Shown here one piece after another: positions 17,018 to 25,612 of a stretch of DNA of 64,000 bases (position 1 is the first letter of the stretch; the number at the start of each line of letters is the position of its first letter). Both the position numbers and the translations under genes were made by a program. The stretch is from NCBI GenBank assembly GCA_963763015.1, contig CAVXML010000011.1, forward strand, positions 434,001 through 498,000. The letters are read 5' to 3'. The DNA comes from Fodinibacter sp963763015. GTDB lineage: Bacteria > Actinomycetota > Actinomycetes > Actinomycetales > Dermatophilaceae. The notes under the pieces are model-generated. The model did not search any database. It saw nothing but the letters and a program-made list of their open reading frames with translations, and was not told the DNA's origin.

Positions 17018-17644
17018 TCAGTCGTCGGTGAGGGGGCGGTCCTTGGTGGCCAGCTCCCGTCGGGCCTTGTCCGCCGCGGCCAGCATCTCGTCCGCCGTGC
17101 GACCGGCCGACGGCTCGTAGCCCGACTCGTGCTCGGGAAGGCGCCAGCGGGCGGTGCTGACCCCGGCCTCCCGTGCCCGCACCAGCGCCTCGCGGATGCA
17201 GTTCTCGGCGTCCTCGCGGCCCGCCCAGTGGGCGCCCTCGACCGACTTCCCCGGCTCGAGGTCCTTGTAGGTCTCGAAGAAGTGCTGGATCTCGAGCCGG
17301 TCGAACTCGCTGACGTCGTCGATCTCCCGGATGTGGTTCTTGCGGGGGTCACCCGCCGGGATGCACAGGATCTTGTCGTCGCCCCCGGCCTCGTCGCGCA
17401 TGTGGAACATCCCGATCGGGCGGGCCCGCACGACGCACCCCGGGAAGGTGGGCTCGTCGAGGAGCACCAGGGCGTCGAGGGGGTCGCCGTCCTCGCCGAG
17501 CGACTCCTCGACGTAGCCGTAGTCCGACGGGTACGCCATCGCGGTGAAGAGCATCCGGTCGAGGCGGATGCGCCCGCTCTCGTGGTCGACCTCGTACTTG
17601 TTGCGGTGCCCCTTGGGGATCTCGATGGTGACGTCGAACTCCAC
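17018..17644 (-). CDS. ppa: inorganic pyrophosphatase (family I)
   Basis: Ppa hydrolyses pyrophosphate to phosphate, pulling biosynthetic reactions forward. The N-terminus FDVTIEIPKGHRNKYEVDHESG and the metal-binding DYGYVEESLGEDGDPLDALVL region are canonical for family I enzymes. GGDDKILCIP and HFFETYKDLEPGK complete the active site. The 208-residue length exceeds the roughly 160-170 residues usual for this family because of a C-terminal extension of about 45 residues, Glu/Arg/Ala-rich. The GTG at 17644 gives the standard N-terminus. It is divergent from dacB. Confidence 0.95.
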   Translation of the reverse strand: MEFDVTIEIPKGHRNKYEVDHESGRIRLDRMLFTAMAYPSDYGYVEESLGEDGDPLDALVLLDEPTFPGCVVRARPIGMFHMRDEAGGDDKILCIPAGDPRKNHIREIDDVSEFDRLEIQHFFETYKDLEPGKSVEGAHWAGREDAENCIREALVRAREAGVSTARWRLPEHESGYEPSAGRTADEMLAAADKARRELATKDRPLTDD

Positions 17645-17724
17645 GACGTGGTTCTCCCTCCGAAGCGGTGACCTAGGCTCGCCCCAGTGTGGCGCATGCA
17701 CGGACGCGGCACGAAGGAGGACGG

Positions 17725-19165
17725 GTGCGACGGGTCATGCTCGCCACGGCGACCGTCCTGCTCGCAACCGGTGCATATGCCGTGGCCGACGTCCTCGACG
17801 TCGCCCCGGGCGTCCTGACCCGCGACCGCGCGGTGCCACTGCCGACCCCGAACGTCTCGGGAACGCCGGCACCGGTCCTGCTCCCGTCACCGGCGGCGTC
17901 GGTGGACCCCGTGCTCACCGACACCGGTGCCGACGCTCCCACTCCCATCCGCCACAGGCGTGCAGGCCGCCGTCACCGCGGCCTCAGACGACCCGGCCCT
18001 GGACGGGGGTGTCGGCATCAGCGTGCGCGACGGCCTCACCGGTGAGGAGATCTGGGCCCTGGACCCCACCCGGCCGCGGGTGCCCGCCTCGACGGTCAAG
18101 CTCCTCTCGGCGCTCGCGGTCGCGGACGGCCTGGACCTCTCGGACACGATGGCGACCGAGGTGGTCGCGGGCTCCGGAGCCACGGAGCTCGTCCTCGTCG
18201 CCGGCGGTGACACGCTGCTGGCACCGGGCGGGGGGAGCCGGGCGCACGTGGCCGGCCGCGCCGGCCTGGCGGACCTGGCCGCCGAGGTGGCCGAGGCGCT
18301 CACGGCGACCGGGCGAACGGCCGTCGACCTGCGGCTCGACCTCACCTACGCGCCCGGACCGAGGTACCCGGAGACGTGGAACCCCAACGACGTCCGCGAC
18401 GGCTTCACGCAGGCCGTCGTCATGACCGGTCTGGCCACCCAGCTCCCACGCGCCGGGCGTCCTGCCCCCCGGCAGCCGGAGGAGGAGGTGGCCGACGCCT
18501 TCGTCGCCGCGCTCGGGAAGGAGGGGGTGACGGTCCGGTTGCTCCCCCGAGCCACCTGGGACGAGCCGGCGCCGGCCGGCGCCGTGGTGCTGGGGAGCGT
18601 CGAGTCCGCCACCTACGCCGAGGTGCTCGACCTGGCCCTGGACCGCAGCGAGAACGCCCTGACCGAGAACCTCGTGCGCCAGGCCGCCGCCGCGGCGGGC
18701 CGCGCCACGACCCAACCGGGAGCGGAGGCCGCCTACGTCGTGGAGCGCCTCGAGGCCAACGGGGTGCCGACCGACGGCCTTGTCCTGCGCGATGCGAGCG
18801 GCCTGAGCCCTGACCAGAGGGCGAGCGCGGCCACCCTCTCAGGGGTGCTGCGACTGGCGGTGACGGGTGGGGTCGAGGAGCTGCGCGAGGTCGTGGCCGG
18901 GCTCGCGGTCTCGGGGCTGTCCGGGACGATGCGGCGCCGCCTCACCACGGAGGCGACGGTCGACGTCGTCGGTGTTCCCCGGGCGAAGACGGGTACGCTG
19001 CGGGCCGGTTCGGCCCTGGCCGGTACGACGGTCGACGCCGACGGGCGCCCGCTGACCTTCGTCGTGCTCGTCGACGGGTTCCCCGAGACGTACGGGGGAA
19101 CGCAGCGGGCCCGGGCCGCGTTGGACCGGATCGTCGCCGCGCTGACCAGGTGCGGCTGCCGCTGA
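17725..19165 (+). pseudogene. dacB: D-alanyl-D-alanine carboxypeptidase/endopeptidase (PBP4/DacB type), frameshifted
   Basis: The protein trims peptidoglycan stem peptides outside the membrane. The N-terminal signal anchor (VMLATATVLLATGAYAVADVL) is in one frame from the GTG at 17725 (AAGGAGG four bases upstream). The enzyme domain is in another frame from about base 17947. The catalytic motifs are intact: SxxK in PASTVKLL, SxN in DRSENAL and KTG in RAKTGTL. Removing one C from the CCC run at 17944-17946 joins the frames as PTPSATGVQAAV and gives 479 residues, normal for S13 carboxypeptidases. The break may be a sequence error, since all downstream motifs are perfect. The gene order ppa, dacB, DUF2342, tilS, hpt matches M. 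tuberculosis Rv3628c-Rv3624c. Confidence 0.88.
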
Positions 19166-19194
19166 CCGGCGGTGTCGAGGGAAGGCAGGGCCGC

Positions 19195-20235
19195 GTGGGT
19201 TACGTCGACTGGGAGTTCGCCAAGACGACCGGACGGACACTCGTGCCGGCGGGGCCGGCCGTCAGCCGCGCCGAGGCCGAGGCGGAGGTCGCGGCGATCC
19301 GGGCGGCCGCGGCCACCGCCCGGCAGCCCGTCGCCGACACCGCGCGGATGCAGACCCCCGGCAGCGCCCCCGACGCGCTCGTCGTCGACCGGGCCACGTG
19401 GATCGCGGTGAACGCCGACTCCATGAGCGCCATGCTCGACCCCACCTTCGACGAGATCGTGGCCAAGCGCGGGCAGGTGCCCGGCGCCACGGCCCAGGCC
19501 ATCGGCGGCAAGGTCACCGGTGCCGAGGCCGGCGCGCTCCTGGCCTTCCTGGCCAGCAAGGTGCTCGGCCAGTACGACCTGGCCCCCGGCGGGACGCCGT
19601 CGCTCATGCTCGTCGCTCCGAACATCATGTCGGTCGCGGCCGAGCTCGGCGTCGACCGAGACGACTTCAGGGCCTGGGTGTGCATGCACGAGGAGACCCA
19701 CCGGGTGCAGTTCACGGCCAACCCCTGGCTGCGCGACCACATCGTCGCGGAGGCGCGGGCGCTCGCCGTGGACCTCGCGCCCGACGCCGAGCGGCTGCAC
19801 GAGCTCACCGGCCGGGTGGCCGAGAAGCTGCCCGACCTCTTCCGTGAGGGCAGCACCGGCCTGGCCGACCTCTTCACGACGCCCGAGCAGCGGGAGAAGA
19901 TGGCCGCGCTCACCGCGGTCATGTCCCTCCTCGAGGGCCACGCCGACGTCGTCATGGACGACGTGGGCCCGGCCCACATCCCGACCGTCGCGCACATCCG
20001 GGCCCGGTTCACCGAGCGGCGCAAGGGCGTCGGTGCCCCCGACCGGGTGCTGCGCCGCCTGCTGGGGCTGGAGGCGAAGATGCGGCAGTACCGCGACGGG
20101 GCGGTGTTCGTCCGGGGGGTGCACGACACGGTCGGCGTCGACGGCTTCAACGCCGTGTGGACCTCGCCGGAGACCCTTCCCCTGGCCCGGGAGATCACGG
20201 ACCCCACCGCGTGGGTGCGCCGGGTCCACGGCTGA
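19195..20235 (+). CDS. zinc-dependent metalloprotease-like protein (DUF2342; 'F420 biosynthesis-associated')
   Basis: This 346-residue member of an actinobacterial family is annotated as zinc-dependent metalloprotease or coenzyme F420 biosynthesis-associated protein. The zincin motif is visible as HEETH in CMHEETHRVQF, and a Glu in the downstream LEGHADVVMDD segment could be the third zinc ligand. The N-terminal VDWEFA and mid-protein ASKVLGQYDL are family hallmarks. No signal peptide is seen, so it should be cytoplasmic. The GTG at 19195 has GAAGG upstream; an earlier in-frame GTG at 19150 overlaps dacB. A role in F420 synthesis is only an annotation tradition. Confidence 0.82.
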   Translation: MGYVDWEFAKTTGRTLVPAGPAVSRAEAEAEVAAIRAAAATARQPVADTARMQTPGSAPDALVVDRATWIAVNADSMSAMLDPTFDEIVAKRGQVPGATAQAIGGKVTGAEAGALLAFLASKVLGQYDLAPGGTPSLMLVAPNIMSVAAELGVDRDDFRAWVCMHEETHRVQFTANPWLRDHIVAEARALAVDLAPDAERLHELTGRVAEKLPDLFREGSTGLADLFTTPEQREKMAALTAVMSLLEGHADVVMDDVGPAHIPTVAHIRARFTERRKGVGAPDRVLRRLLGLEAKMRQYRDGAVFVRGVHDTVGVDGFNAVWTSPETLPLAREITDPTAWVRRVHG

Positions 20236-20291
20236 CGCCGAAACCGCCGGACATCGCCCGGCGGTCGTCCGGACTCGGGGAGGATGCGGGC

Positions 20292-21284
20292 ATGGAGAGA
20301 GCGTGGGGCCGGCCGGACGCCGGGACGGCGGGGGTGCGGCACGCCGTGCGTTCGACGCTCGCCGAGCTCGCTCCCGGTGACCTCGTGCTCGTGGCCTGCA
20401 GCGGCGGCGCGGACTCCCTGGCGCTGGCCGTGGCAACCGCGTTCGAGGCGCCCCGGCTCGGCCTGCGAGCCGGTGCGGTGGTCGTCGACCACGGGCTCCA
20501 GGAGGGCTCGGAGGGCGTCGCGGCCACCGCCGCGGAGAGCCTGCGGGGGCTCGGCCTCCGGCCGGTGGAGGTGGTGGGGGTCCACGTCGACGGCGCGGGC
20601 GAGGGGCTCGAGTCGGCGGCCCGCGCGGCCCGCTACGACGCCCTGGACGCGACCGCCGCTCGTCACGGCGCCGCGGTGGTGCTCCTCGGCCACACCCTGG
20701 ACGACCAGGCCGAGCAGGTGCTCCTCGGTCTCACGCGCGGTGCCGGCGCCCGGTCACTGGGCGGCATGCCGGTCGCCCGGGGCCGGTACCGGCGTCCCCT
20801 GCTGGCGGTCCGCCGGGACCAGTGCCGTCAGTCCCTGCGTGCCCAGGGCCTGACCTGGTGGGAGGACCCGATGAACGAGGACCCCGCCTTCCTGCGGGTG
20901 CGCGCCCGACGGGCCCTCACCGACCTCGAGCGCGACCTGGGGCCCGGCGTGACAGCCGCGCTGGCGCGGACGGCATCCCTGCTCCGCGAGGACTCCGACC
21001 ACCTCGAAGCGCTCGCCGACGAGGCGGTGAGGGGGCTGGGGCAAGGACCCTGGCCGGTCGAGGCGCTGGCCGGCATCCCGCGAGCGGTGCGGAGCAGGGT
21101 GTGGCGGCGGCTGCTCGTCGCGTCCGGGGCGCCGCCCGGCCAGGTCAGCACCCGGCACACCGACGCCTGTGACCGGTTGCTCACCGCCTGGCACGGGCAG
21201 GGCCCGGTGCACGCCCCGGGAGACCTTCGCGTCGCGAGATCCGGTGGTCGCCTCACCATCGGCTCCCCGCATCCGGTTGACTAG
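20292..21284 (+). CDS. tilS: tRNA(Ile)-lysidine synthase
   Basis: TilS attaches lysine to cytidine 34 of the CAU-anticodon tRNA-Ile so that it reads AUA. The PP-loop SGGADS is at residues 37-42. VVDHGLQEGS, GLESAARAARYDAL and GHTLDDQAEQVLLGL are the conserved catalytic-domain segments. The 330-residue length fits the short actinobacterial form lacking the large C-terminal domain of E. coli TilS. The ATG at 20292 is preceded by GGAGG. Position between the DUF2342 gene and hpt is the standard actinobacterial order. Confidence 0.93.
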   Translation: MERAWGRPDAGTAGVRHAVRSTLAELAPGDLVLVACSGGADSLALAVATAFEAPRLGLRAGAVVVDHGLQEGSEGVAATAAESLRGLGLRPVEVVGVHVDGAGEGLESAARAARYDALDATAARHGAAVVLLGHTLDDQAEQVLLGLTRGAGARSLGGMPVARGRYRRPLLAVRRDQCRQSLRAQGLTWWEDPMNEDPAFLRVRARRALTDLERDLGPGVTAALARTASLLREDSDHLEALADEAVRGLGQGPWPVEALAGIPRAVRSRVWRRLLVASGAPPGQVSTRHTDACDRLLTAWHGQGPVHAPGDLRVARSGGRLTIGSPHPVD

Positions 21285-21321
21285 GCCCACACCGCCCGCG
21301 CCCCACCCACCAGGAGCCGCA

Positions 21322-21873
21322 GTGGACGCCGCCCACATGGGAGCCGACCTCGAACGTGTCCTCGTCACCGAGGAGCAGATCCACGCGAAGCTCGACGAGC
21401 TGGCGGGCCTGATCGCGAAGGAGTACGAGGGCAAGGACCTCCTCCTCGTCGGTGTCCTCAAGGGAGCCGTCATGGTGATGGCCGACCTCATGCGCGCGCT
21501 GCCGGTCAGCGCCCCGGTCGACTGGATGGCCGTGTCGTCCTACGGCTCCGGCACCAAGTCGAGCGGGGTGGTGCGCATCCTCAAGGACCTCGACGGTGAC
21601 ATCTCCGGCCGGCACGTGCTCATCGTCGAGGACATCGTGGACTCGGGCCTGACGCTCTCGTGGATCAAGTCCAACCTGGAGTCCCGCAGCCCCGCGTCGG
21701 TGGAGATCTGCACCCTGCTGCGCAAGCCGGATGCCGCGAAGGTGGCCGTCGACGTGCGCTGGGTGGGTTTCGACATCCCCAACGAGTTCGTCGTGGGGTA
21801 CGGACTGGACTACGCGGAGGCGTACCGGGGCCTGCGCGTGGTCGGCACGCTCGCGCCGCACGTCTACAGCTGA
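21322..21873 (+). CDS. hpt: hypoxanthine phosphoribosyltransferase
   Basis: Hpt converts hypoxanthine and guanine to IMP and GMP using PRPP. The 183-residue protein has the PRPP-binding motif VLIVEDIVDSGLT, the flexible-loop region SSYGSGTKSSG, and the C-terminal WVGFDIPNEFVVGYGLDYAE segment. The GTG at 21322 has AGGAG five bases upstream and is preferred to the ATG at 21337. It follows tilS by 37 bases. A hairpin terminator lies eight bases after the stop. Confidence 0.94.
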   Translation: MDAAHMGADLERVLVTEEQIHAKLDELAGLIAKEYEGKDLLLVGVLKGAVMVMADLMRALPVSAPVDWMAVSSYGSGTKSSGVVRILKDLDGDISGRHVLIVEDIVDSGLTLSWIKSNLESRSPASVEICTLLRKPDAAKVAVDVRWVGFDIPNEFVVGYGLDYAEAYRGLRVVGTLAPHVYS

Positions 21874-21880
21874 GTCGCGG

Positions 21881-21904
21881 CACGGCATCCGGTCGGATGC
21901 CGTG
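21881..21904 (+). terminator. hairpin terminator after hpt
   Basis: A perfect 10-bp stem CACGGCATCC/GGATGCCGTG with loop GGTC. The stem is an inverted pair of the GGCATCC motif that recurs across the window. Confidence 0.75.
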
Positions 21905-21964
21905 TCCAAGCTCCGGTACCGGGGACCGGCACGCGCGGAACACGGTGGTGACGAGGCTCGTTGC

Positions 21965-21970
21965 TAGCGT
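21965..21970 (+). promoter_or_regulatory. possible -10 element (TAGCGT) for ftsH
   Basis: TAGCGT lies 79 bases upstream of the ftsH ATG, after the hpt terminator. It would give a leader of about 70 bases. The -35 region is not convincing. Confidence 0.35.
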
Positions 21971-22049
21971 GTACCCGTGCTGCCGGTGTGTACGCCGTGC
22001 GGCCGACTGACCACGAGCAGGAGGACCGGAGCGCGAGCTCCGCACCCAC

Positions 22050-24152
22050 ATGGACTTCAAGCGCATCTTCCGGACCCCCGTCTTCTGGGTCCTGGCCGTC
22101 GTCGTGGTGATGCTGACGGTCTTCTCGTTCGACGGTGACGGGGGCTACACGACGATCACCACGGCGCAGGCCGAGAAGCTGATCGCGGAGAAGAAGGTCG
22201 AGTCCGCGGTCATGACGACCGAGAACGTGCTCACCCTCGACCTGCGCGAGGGCCAGACCTTCAGCGACGAGGCGACCGACGTCAGCGGCGCCACCCGGGT
22301 GCGCGCCGAGTTCGTCGACGCCCGCGCCGAGCAGCTCGTCGAGTCGCTGCGCACGAACCTGCCCGACGGCTATGACGACAAGGTCGAGGGCGACAGTGCC
22401 TTCTGGACCATCTTCATCAGCTTCTTCCCCGTGCTGCTCCTCGTCGGTCTCTTCTGGTTCCTCATGAGCCAGGCGCAGGGGGGTGGCTCGCGGGTCATGC
22501 AGTTCGGCAAGTCCCGCGCCAAGCTGGCCACCAAGGACACGCCCAAGGTGACCTTCGCCGACGTCGCCGGAGCCGACGAGGCCGTCGAGGAGCTGCACGA
22601 GATCAAGGACTTCCTCGCCGAGCCCGCGAAGTTCCTCGCGGTCGGCGCCAAGATCCCCAAGGGCGTGCTGCTCTACGGTCCGCCCGGCACCGGAAAGACC
22701 CTGCTCGCCCGGGCGGTGGCCGGTGAGGCCGGCGTGCCGTTCTACTCGATCTCCGGCTCGGACTTCGTCGAGATGTTCGTCGGCGTCGGGGCCTCGCGGG
22801 TGCGGGACCTCTTCGAGCAGGCCAAGGCCAACGCCCCGGCCATCGTCTTCGTCGACGAGATCGACGCCGTGGGGCGGCACCGCGGTGCCGGCCTCGGCGG
22901 CGGCCACGACGAGCGCGAGCAGACCCTCAACCAGCTCCTCGTGGAGATGGACGGCTTCGACGTCAAGACCAACGTCATCCTCATCGCGGCCACCAACCGC
23001 CCGGACATCCTCGACCCTGCGCTGCTGCGCCCGGGTCGGTTCGACCGCCAGATCGCCGTGGACGCCCCGGACATGATCGGGCGCCACCGCATCCTCCAGG
23101 TCCACGGGCAGGGCAAGCCGATGGCGGCCGGCGTCGACCTGCTCGCCGTCGCGCGGCGGACCCCGGGCTTCACCGGTGCCGACCTGGCCAACGTGCTCAA
23201 CGAGGCGGCCCTCCTCACGGCCCGCACCGACAAGAAGCTCATCGACGACGAGGTGCTCGACGAGGCGATCGACCGCGTCATCGCCGGTCCGCAGCGGCGC
23301 ACCCGCATCATGTCGGCCAAGGAGCGCAAGATCACCGCGTACCACGAGGGCGGTCACGCCCTCGTCGCGGCCGCGATGAACCACACCGACCCCGTCACGA
23401 AGGTCACCATCCTGCCTCGAGGCCGGGCACTCGGCTACACCATGGTCATGCCGACCGACGACAAGTACTCCACCACGCGCAACGAGATCCTCGACCAGCT
23501 CGCGTACGCCCTGGGCGGCCGGGTCGCGGAGGAGATCATCTTCCACGACCCGACCACCGGCGCCGCGAACGACATCGAGAAGGCCACCGCGATGGCCCGG
23601 AAGATGGTCACCGAGTACGGCATGAGCGAACGGGTCGGGGCCATCAAGCTCGGTCAGTCCCAGGGCGAGGTCTTCCTCGGTCGCGACATGGGTCACCAGC
23701 GCGACTACTCCGAGCAGGTGGCCGCCATCGTCGACGAGGAGGTCCGCAAGCTCGTCGACGACGCCCACGACGAGGCGTGGCACGTCATCAACGACAACCG
23801 CCACGTGCTGGACGCGCTGGTCCTCGAGCTGCTCGAGCGCGAGTCCCTCAACCAGGCGGAGCTCGCGGGCATCTTCGCCTCGGTCGTCAAGCGTCCTTTG
23901 CGTCCGACCTGGCTCTCGAGCGAGCACCGCACCCTCTCCGACCTCCCGCCGGTCCTGACCCCGGCCGAGCAGGCGGCCGCCAACGGCCACAACGGCGTCT
24001 CGGCCCCCGCCGGTGCCACGTTCACCCCCCCGGACCCCGACACCGCCGCCGCGATCGACCGGGCGGCCGAGAACGGCGCCGACCCCCGGGCGGAGGAGCA
24101 CCCGCCGACCAAGGTCGTCGAGGTTCCCGGTGACGGCCGTGTCGAGCCCTGA
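22050..24152 (+). CDS. ftsH: ATP-dependent zinc metalloprotease FtsH
   Basis: FtsH extracts and degrades misassembled membrane proteins and selected soluble regulators. The 700-residue protein has a first membrane helix (residues about 10-27), a periplasmic domain, a second helix (about 118-140), then the AAA+ domain with Walker A GPPGTGKT (about 210-217), Walker B IVFVDEIDAV and the second region of homology with Arg fingers (RPGRFDR). The zinc protease motif HEGGH is at about 432-436. The C-terminal 60 residues are Pro/Ala-rich and probably disordered. It heads the folate cluster, as in M. tuberculosis (Rv3610c upstream of folE). Confidence 0.97.
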   Translation: MDFKRIFRTPVFWVLAVVVVMLTVFSFDGDGGYTTITTAQAEKLIAEKKVESAVMTTENVLTLDLREGQTFSDEATDVSGATRVRAEFVDARAEQLVESLRTNLPDGYDDKVEGDSAFWTIFISFFPVLLLVGLFWFLMSQAQGGGSRVMQFGKSRAKLATKDTPKVTFADVAGADEAVEELHEIKDFLAEPAKFLAVGAKIPKGVLLYGPPGTGKTLLARAVAGEAGVPFYSISGSDFVEMFVGVGASRVRDLFEQAKANAPAIVFVDEIDAVGRHRGAGLGGGHDEREQTLNQLLVEMDGFDVKTNVILIAATNRPDILDPALLRPGRFDRQIAVDAPDMIGRHRILQVHGQGKPMAAGVDLLAVARRTPGFTGADLANVLNEAALLTARTDKKLIDDEVLDEAIDRVIAGPQRRTRIMSAKERKITAYHEGGHALVAAAMNHTDPVTKVTILPRGRALGYTMVMPTDDKYSTTRNEILDQLAYALGGRVAEEIIFHDPTTGAANDIEKATAMARKMVTEYGMSERVGAIKLGQSQGEVFLGRDMGHQRDYSEQVAAIVDEEVRKLVDDAHDEAWHVINDNRHVLDALVLELLERESLNQAELAGIFASVVKRPLRPTWLSSEHRTLSDLPPVLTPAEQAAANGHNGVSAPAGATFTPPDPDTAAAIDRAAENGADPRAEEHPPTKVVEVPGDGRVEP

Positions 24153-24759
24153 CCCGAGGGACGAGCCGGGCAGCGCAGCGATGGTCGGGCCCGTCGACGT
24201 CCCCCGGGCGGAGGCGGCGGTCCGCGAGTTCCTCCTCGCGATCGGTGAGGACCCGCACCGCGAAGGGCTCGCCGACACCCCGCGGCGGGTGGCCACAGCC
24301 GCCCGTGAGCTGTTCGCGGGGCTCTGGCAGGATCCCGCCGAGGTGCTGGCCAAGACGTTCTCGATCGACCACGACGAGCTCGTCATCGTGCGGGACATCC
24401 CGATGTACTCGACGTGTGAGCACCACCTCCTGCCGTTCCACGGCGTCGCCCACATCGGCTACATCCCCGCGCACGACGGACGCGTGACCGGACTGAGCAA
24501 GCTGGCCCGGCTGGTGGAGGTCTTCGCCCGCCGCCCCCAGGTGCAGGAGCAGATCACGACCCAGGTGGCGGACGCGCTCGTCCAGCACCTGGACGTCCAG
24601 GGCGTCATCGTGGTCGTCGAGGCGGAGCACCTGTGCATGTCGATGCGCGGGGTCCACAAGCCCGGCTCGCGGACCATCACCTCGGCGGTCCGGGGGCAGC
24701 TGCGGGATCCCGCCACCCGAGCCGAGGCGATGTCGCTGCTGCTCGGCGGCAAGCGGTGA
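24139..24759 (+). CDS. folE: GTP cyclohydrolase I
   Basis: FolE makes 7,8-dihydroneopterin triphosphate from GTP, the first folate step. The zinc and active-site motifs are present: MYSTCEHHLLPFHG, the VTGLSKLARLVEVFARRPQVQE stretch that ends the catalytic core, and EAEHLCMSMRGV, which holds the second zinc Cys. The GTG at 24139 overlaps ftsH by 14 bases and gives 206 residues. An ATG at 24181 is an alternative that would still keep the whole enzyme domain (192 residues). Part of the ftsH-folE-folP-folBK operon. Confidence 0.94.
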   Translation: MSSPDPRDEPGSAAMVGPVDVPRAEAAVREFLLAIGEDPHREGLADTPRRVATAARELFAGLWQDPAEVLAKTFSIDHDELVIVRDIPMYSTCEHHLLPFHGVAHIGYIPAHDGRVTGLSKLARLVEVFARRPQVQEQITTQVADALVQHLDVQGVIVVVEAEHLCMSMRGVHKPGSRTITSAVRGQLRDPATRAEAMSLLLGGKR

Positions 24760-24766
24760 CCCCCTG

Positions 24767-25612
24767 GTGACGCCCGCGGACAGCCTGCCCGCGGCGCGGG
24801 TCCGGGGCCGTCCGCTCGTCATCGGCGTCGTCAACGTCACGCCCGACTCGTTCAGCGACGGTGGCGCCTGGTTCACCCCCGAGGCGGCGGTGTCGCACGG
24901 GCGAGACCTCGCGAGCCAGGGTGCGGACCTGCTCGACGTCGGCGGCGAGTCGACCCGCCCCGGAGCCGAGCGGCCGAGCCTGCGGGAGGAGCTCCGCCGC
25001 GTCGTGCCCGTGGTCGAGGAGCTGAGTTCCGTGCTCCCCGTGTCCGTGGACACCATGCGCCCGGAGGTCGCAGAGGCTGCGCTGGATGCCGGAGCGGTCC
25101 TGGTCAACGACGTCAGCGGTGGGCTCGCGGACCCCGCGATGGCGGCGCTCGTGGCCGAGCGCGGTGTGCCCTTCGTCGCCATGCACTGGCGCGGGCACAG
25201 CGCCGACATGCAGGCCAGGGCGCGCTACGACGACGTGGTCGCGGATGTCGCCGCCGAGCTGTCGACGCGGGTCGAGGCCCTGGTCGCGGCCGGCATCCGG
25301 CCGGGTGACATCGTCGTGGACCCCGGGCTCGGGTTCGCGAAGCTGGCCCAGCACAACTGGGAGCTGCTGCGCCGCCTCGACGAGCTGGTGGCGCTCGGCC
25401 ACCGGGTGCTGCTCGGGACGTCACGCAAGGGCTTCCTCGGGCTGGTCGGCCGCACCCCTGAGACCGTGCGGTCCCCGCTGGCCCGTGACGTCGCCACCGC
25501 CGCCACGAGCCTGTACGCCGCCCAGCGGGGGGTCTGGGCGGTGCGGGTGCACGACGTCTCGGCGACCGTGGACGCCCTCGACGTGGCCGACGCCCTGCGG
25601 GGTGCATCGTGA
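24767..25612 (+). CDS. folP: dihydropteroate synthase
   Basis: FolP joins p-aminobenzoate to dihydropterin pyrophosphate and is the sulfonamide target. The 281-residue TIM barrel has the N-terminal GVVNVTPDSFSDGG signature, the DVGGESTRPGA motif, VLVNDVSGG, the pterin-site region DPGLGFAKLAQHN, and the C-terminal GTSRKGFLG loop. The GTG at 24767 is seven bases after the folE stop. It overlaps folBK by four bases (GTGA). Confidence 0.95.
   Translation: MTPADSLPAARVRGRPLVIGVVNVTPDSFSDGGAWFTPEAAVSHGRDLASQGADLLDVGGESTRPGAERPSLREELRRVVPVVEELSSVLPVSVDTMRPEVAEAALDAGAVLVNDVSGGLADPAMAALVAERGVPFVAMHWRGHSADMQARARYDDVVADVAAELSTRVEALVAAGIRPGDIVVDPGLGFAKLAQHNWELLRRLDELVALGHRVLLGTSRKGFLGLVGRTPETVRSPLARDVATAATSLYAAQRGVWAVRVHDVSATVDALDVADALRGAS

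Noticed and set aside
15328..17712. Long minus-strand open frame spanning several plus-strand genes
   Set aside because: It covers the LURP-like, DUF427 and unknown genes, each with family motifs on the plus strand, and the minus product is Arg/Gly-rich without motifs.
21864..24455. Very long antisense frame over ftsH
   Set aside because: The plus strand is plainly FtsH; the antisense frame is a composition artefact.
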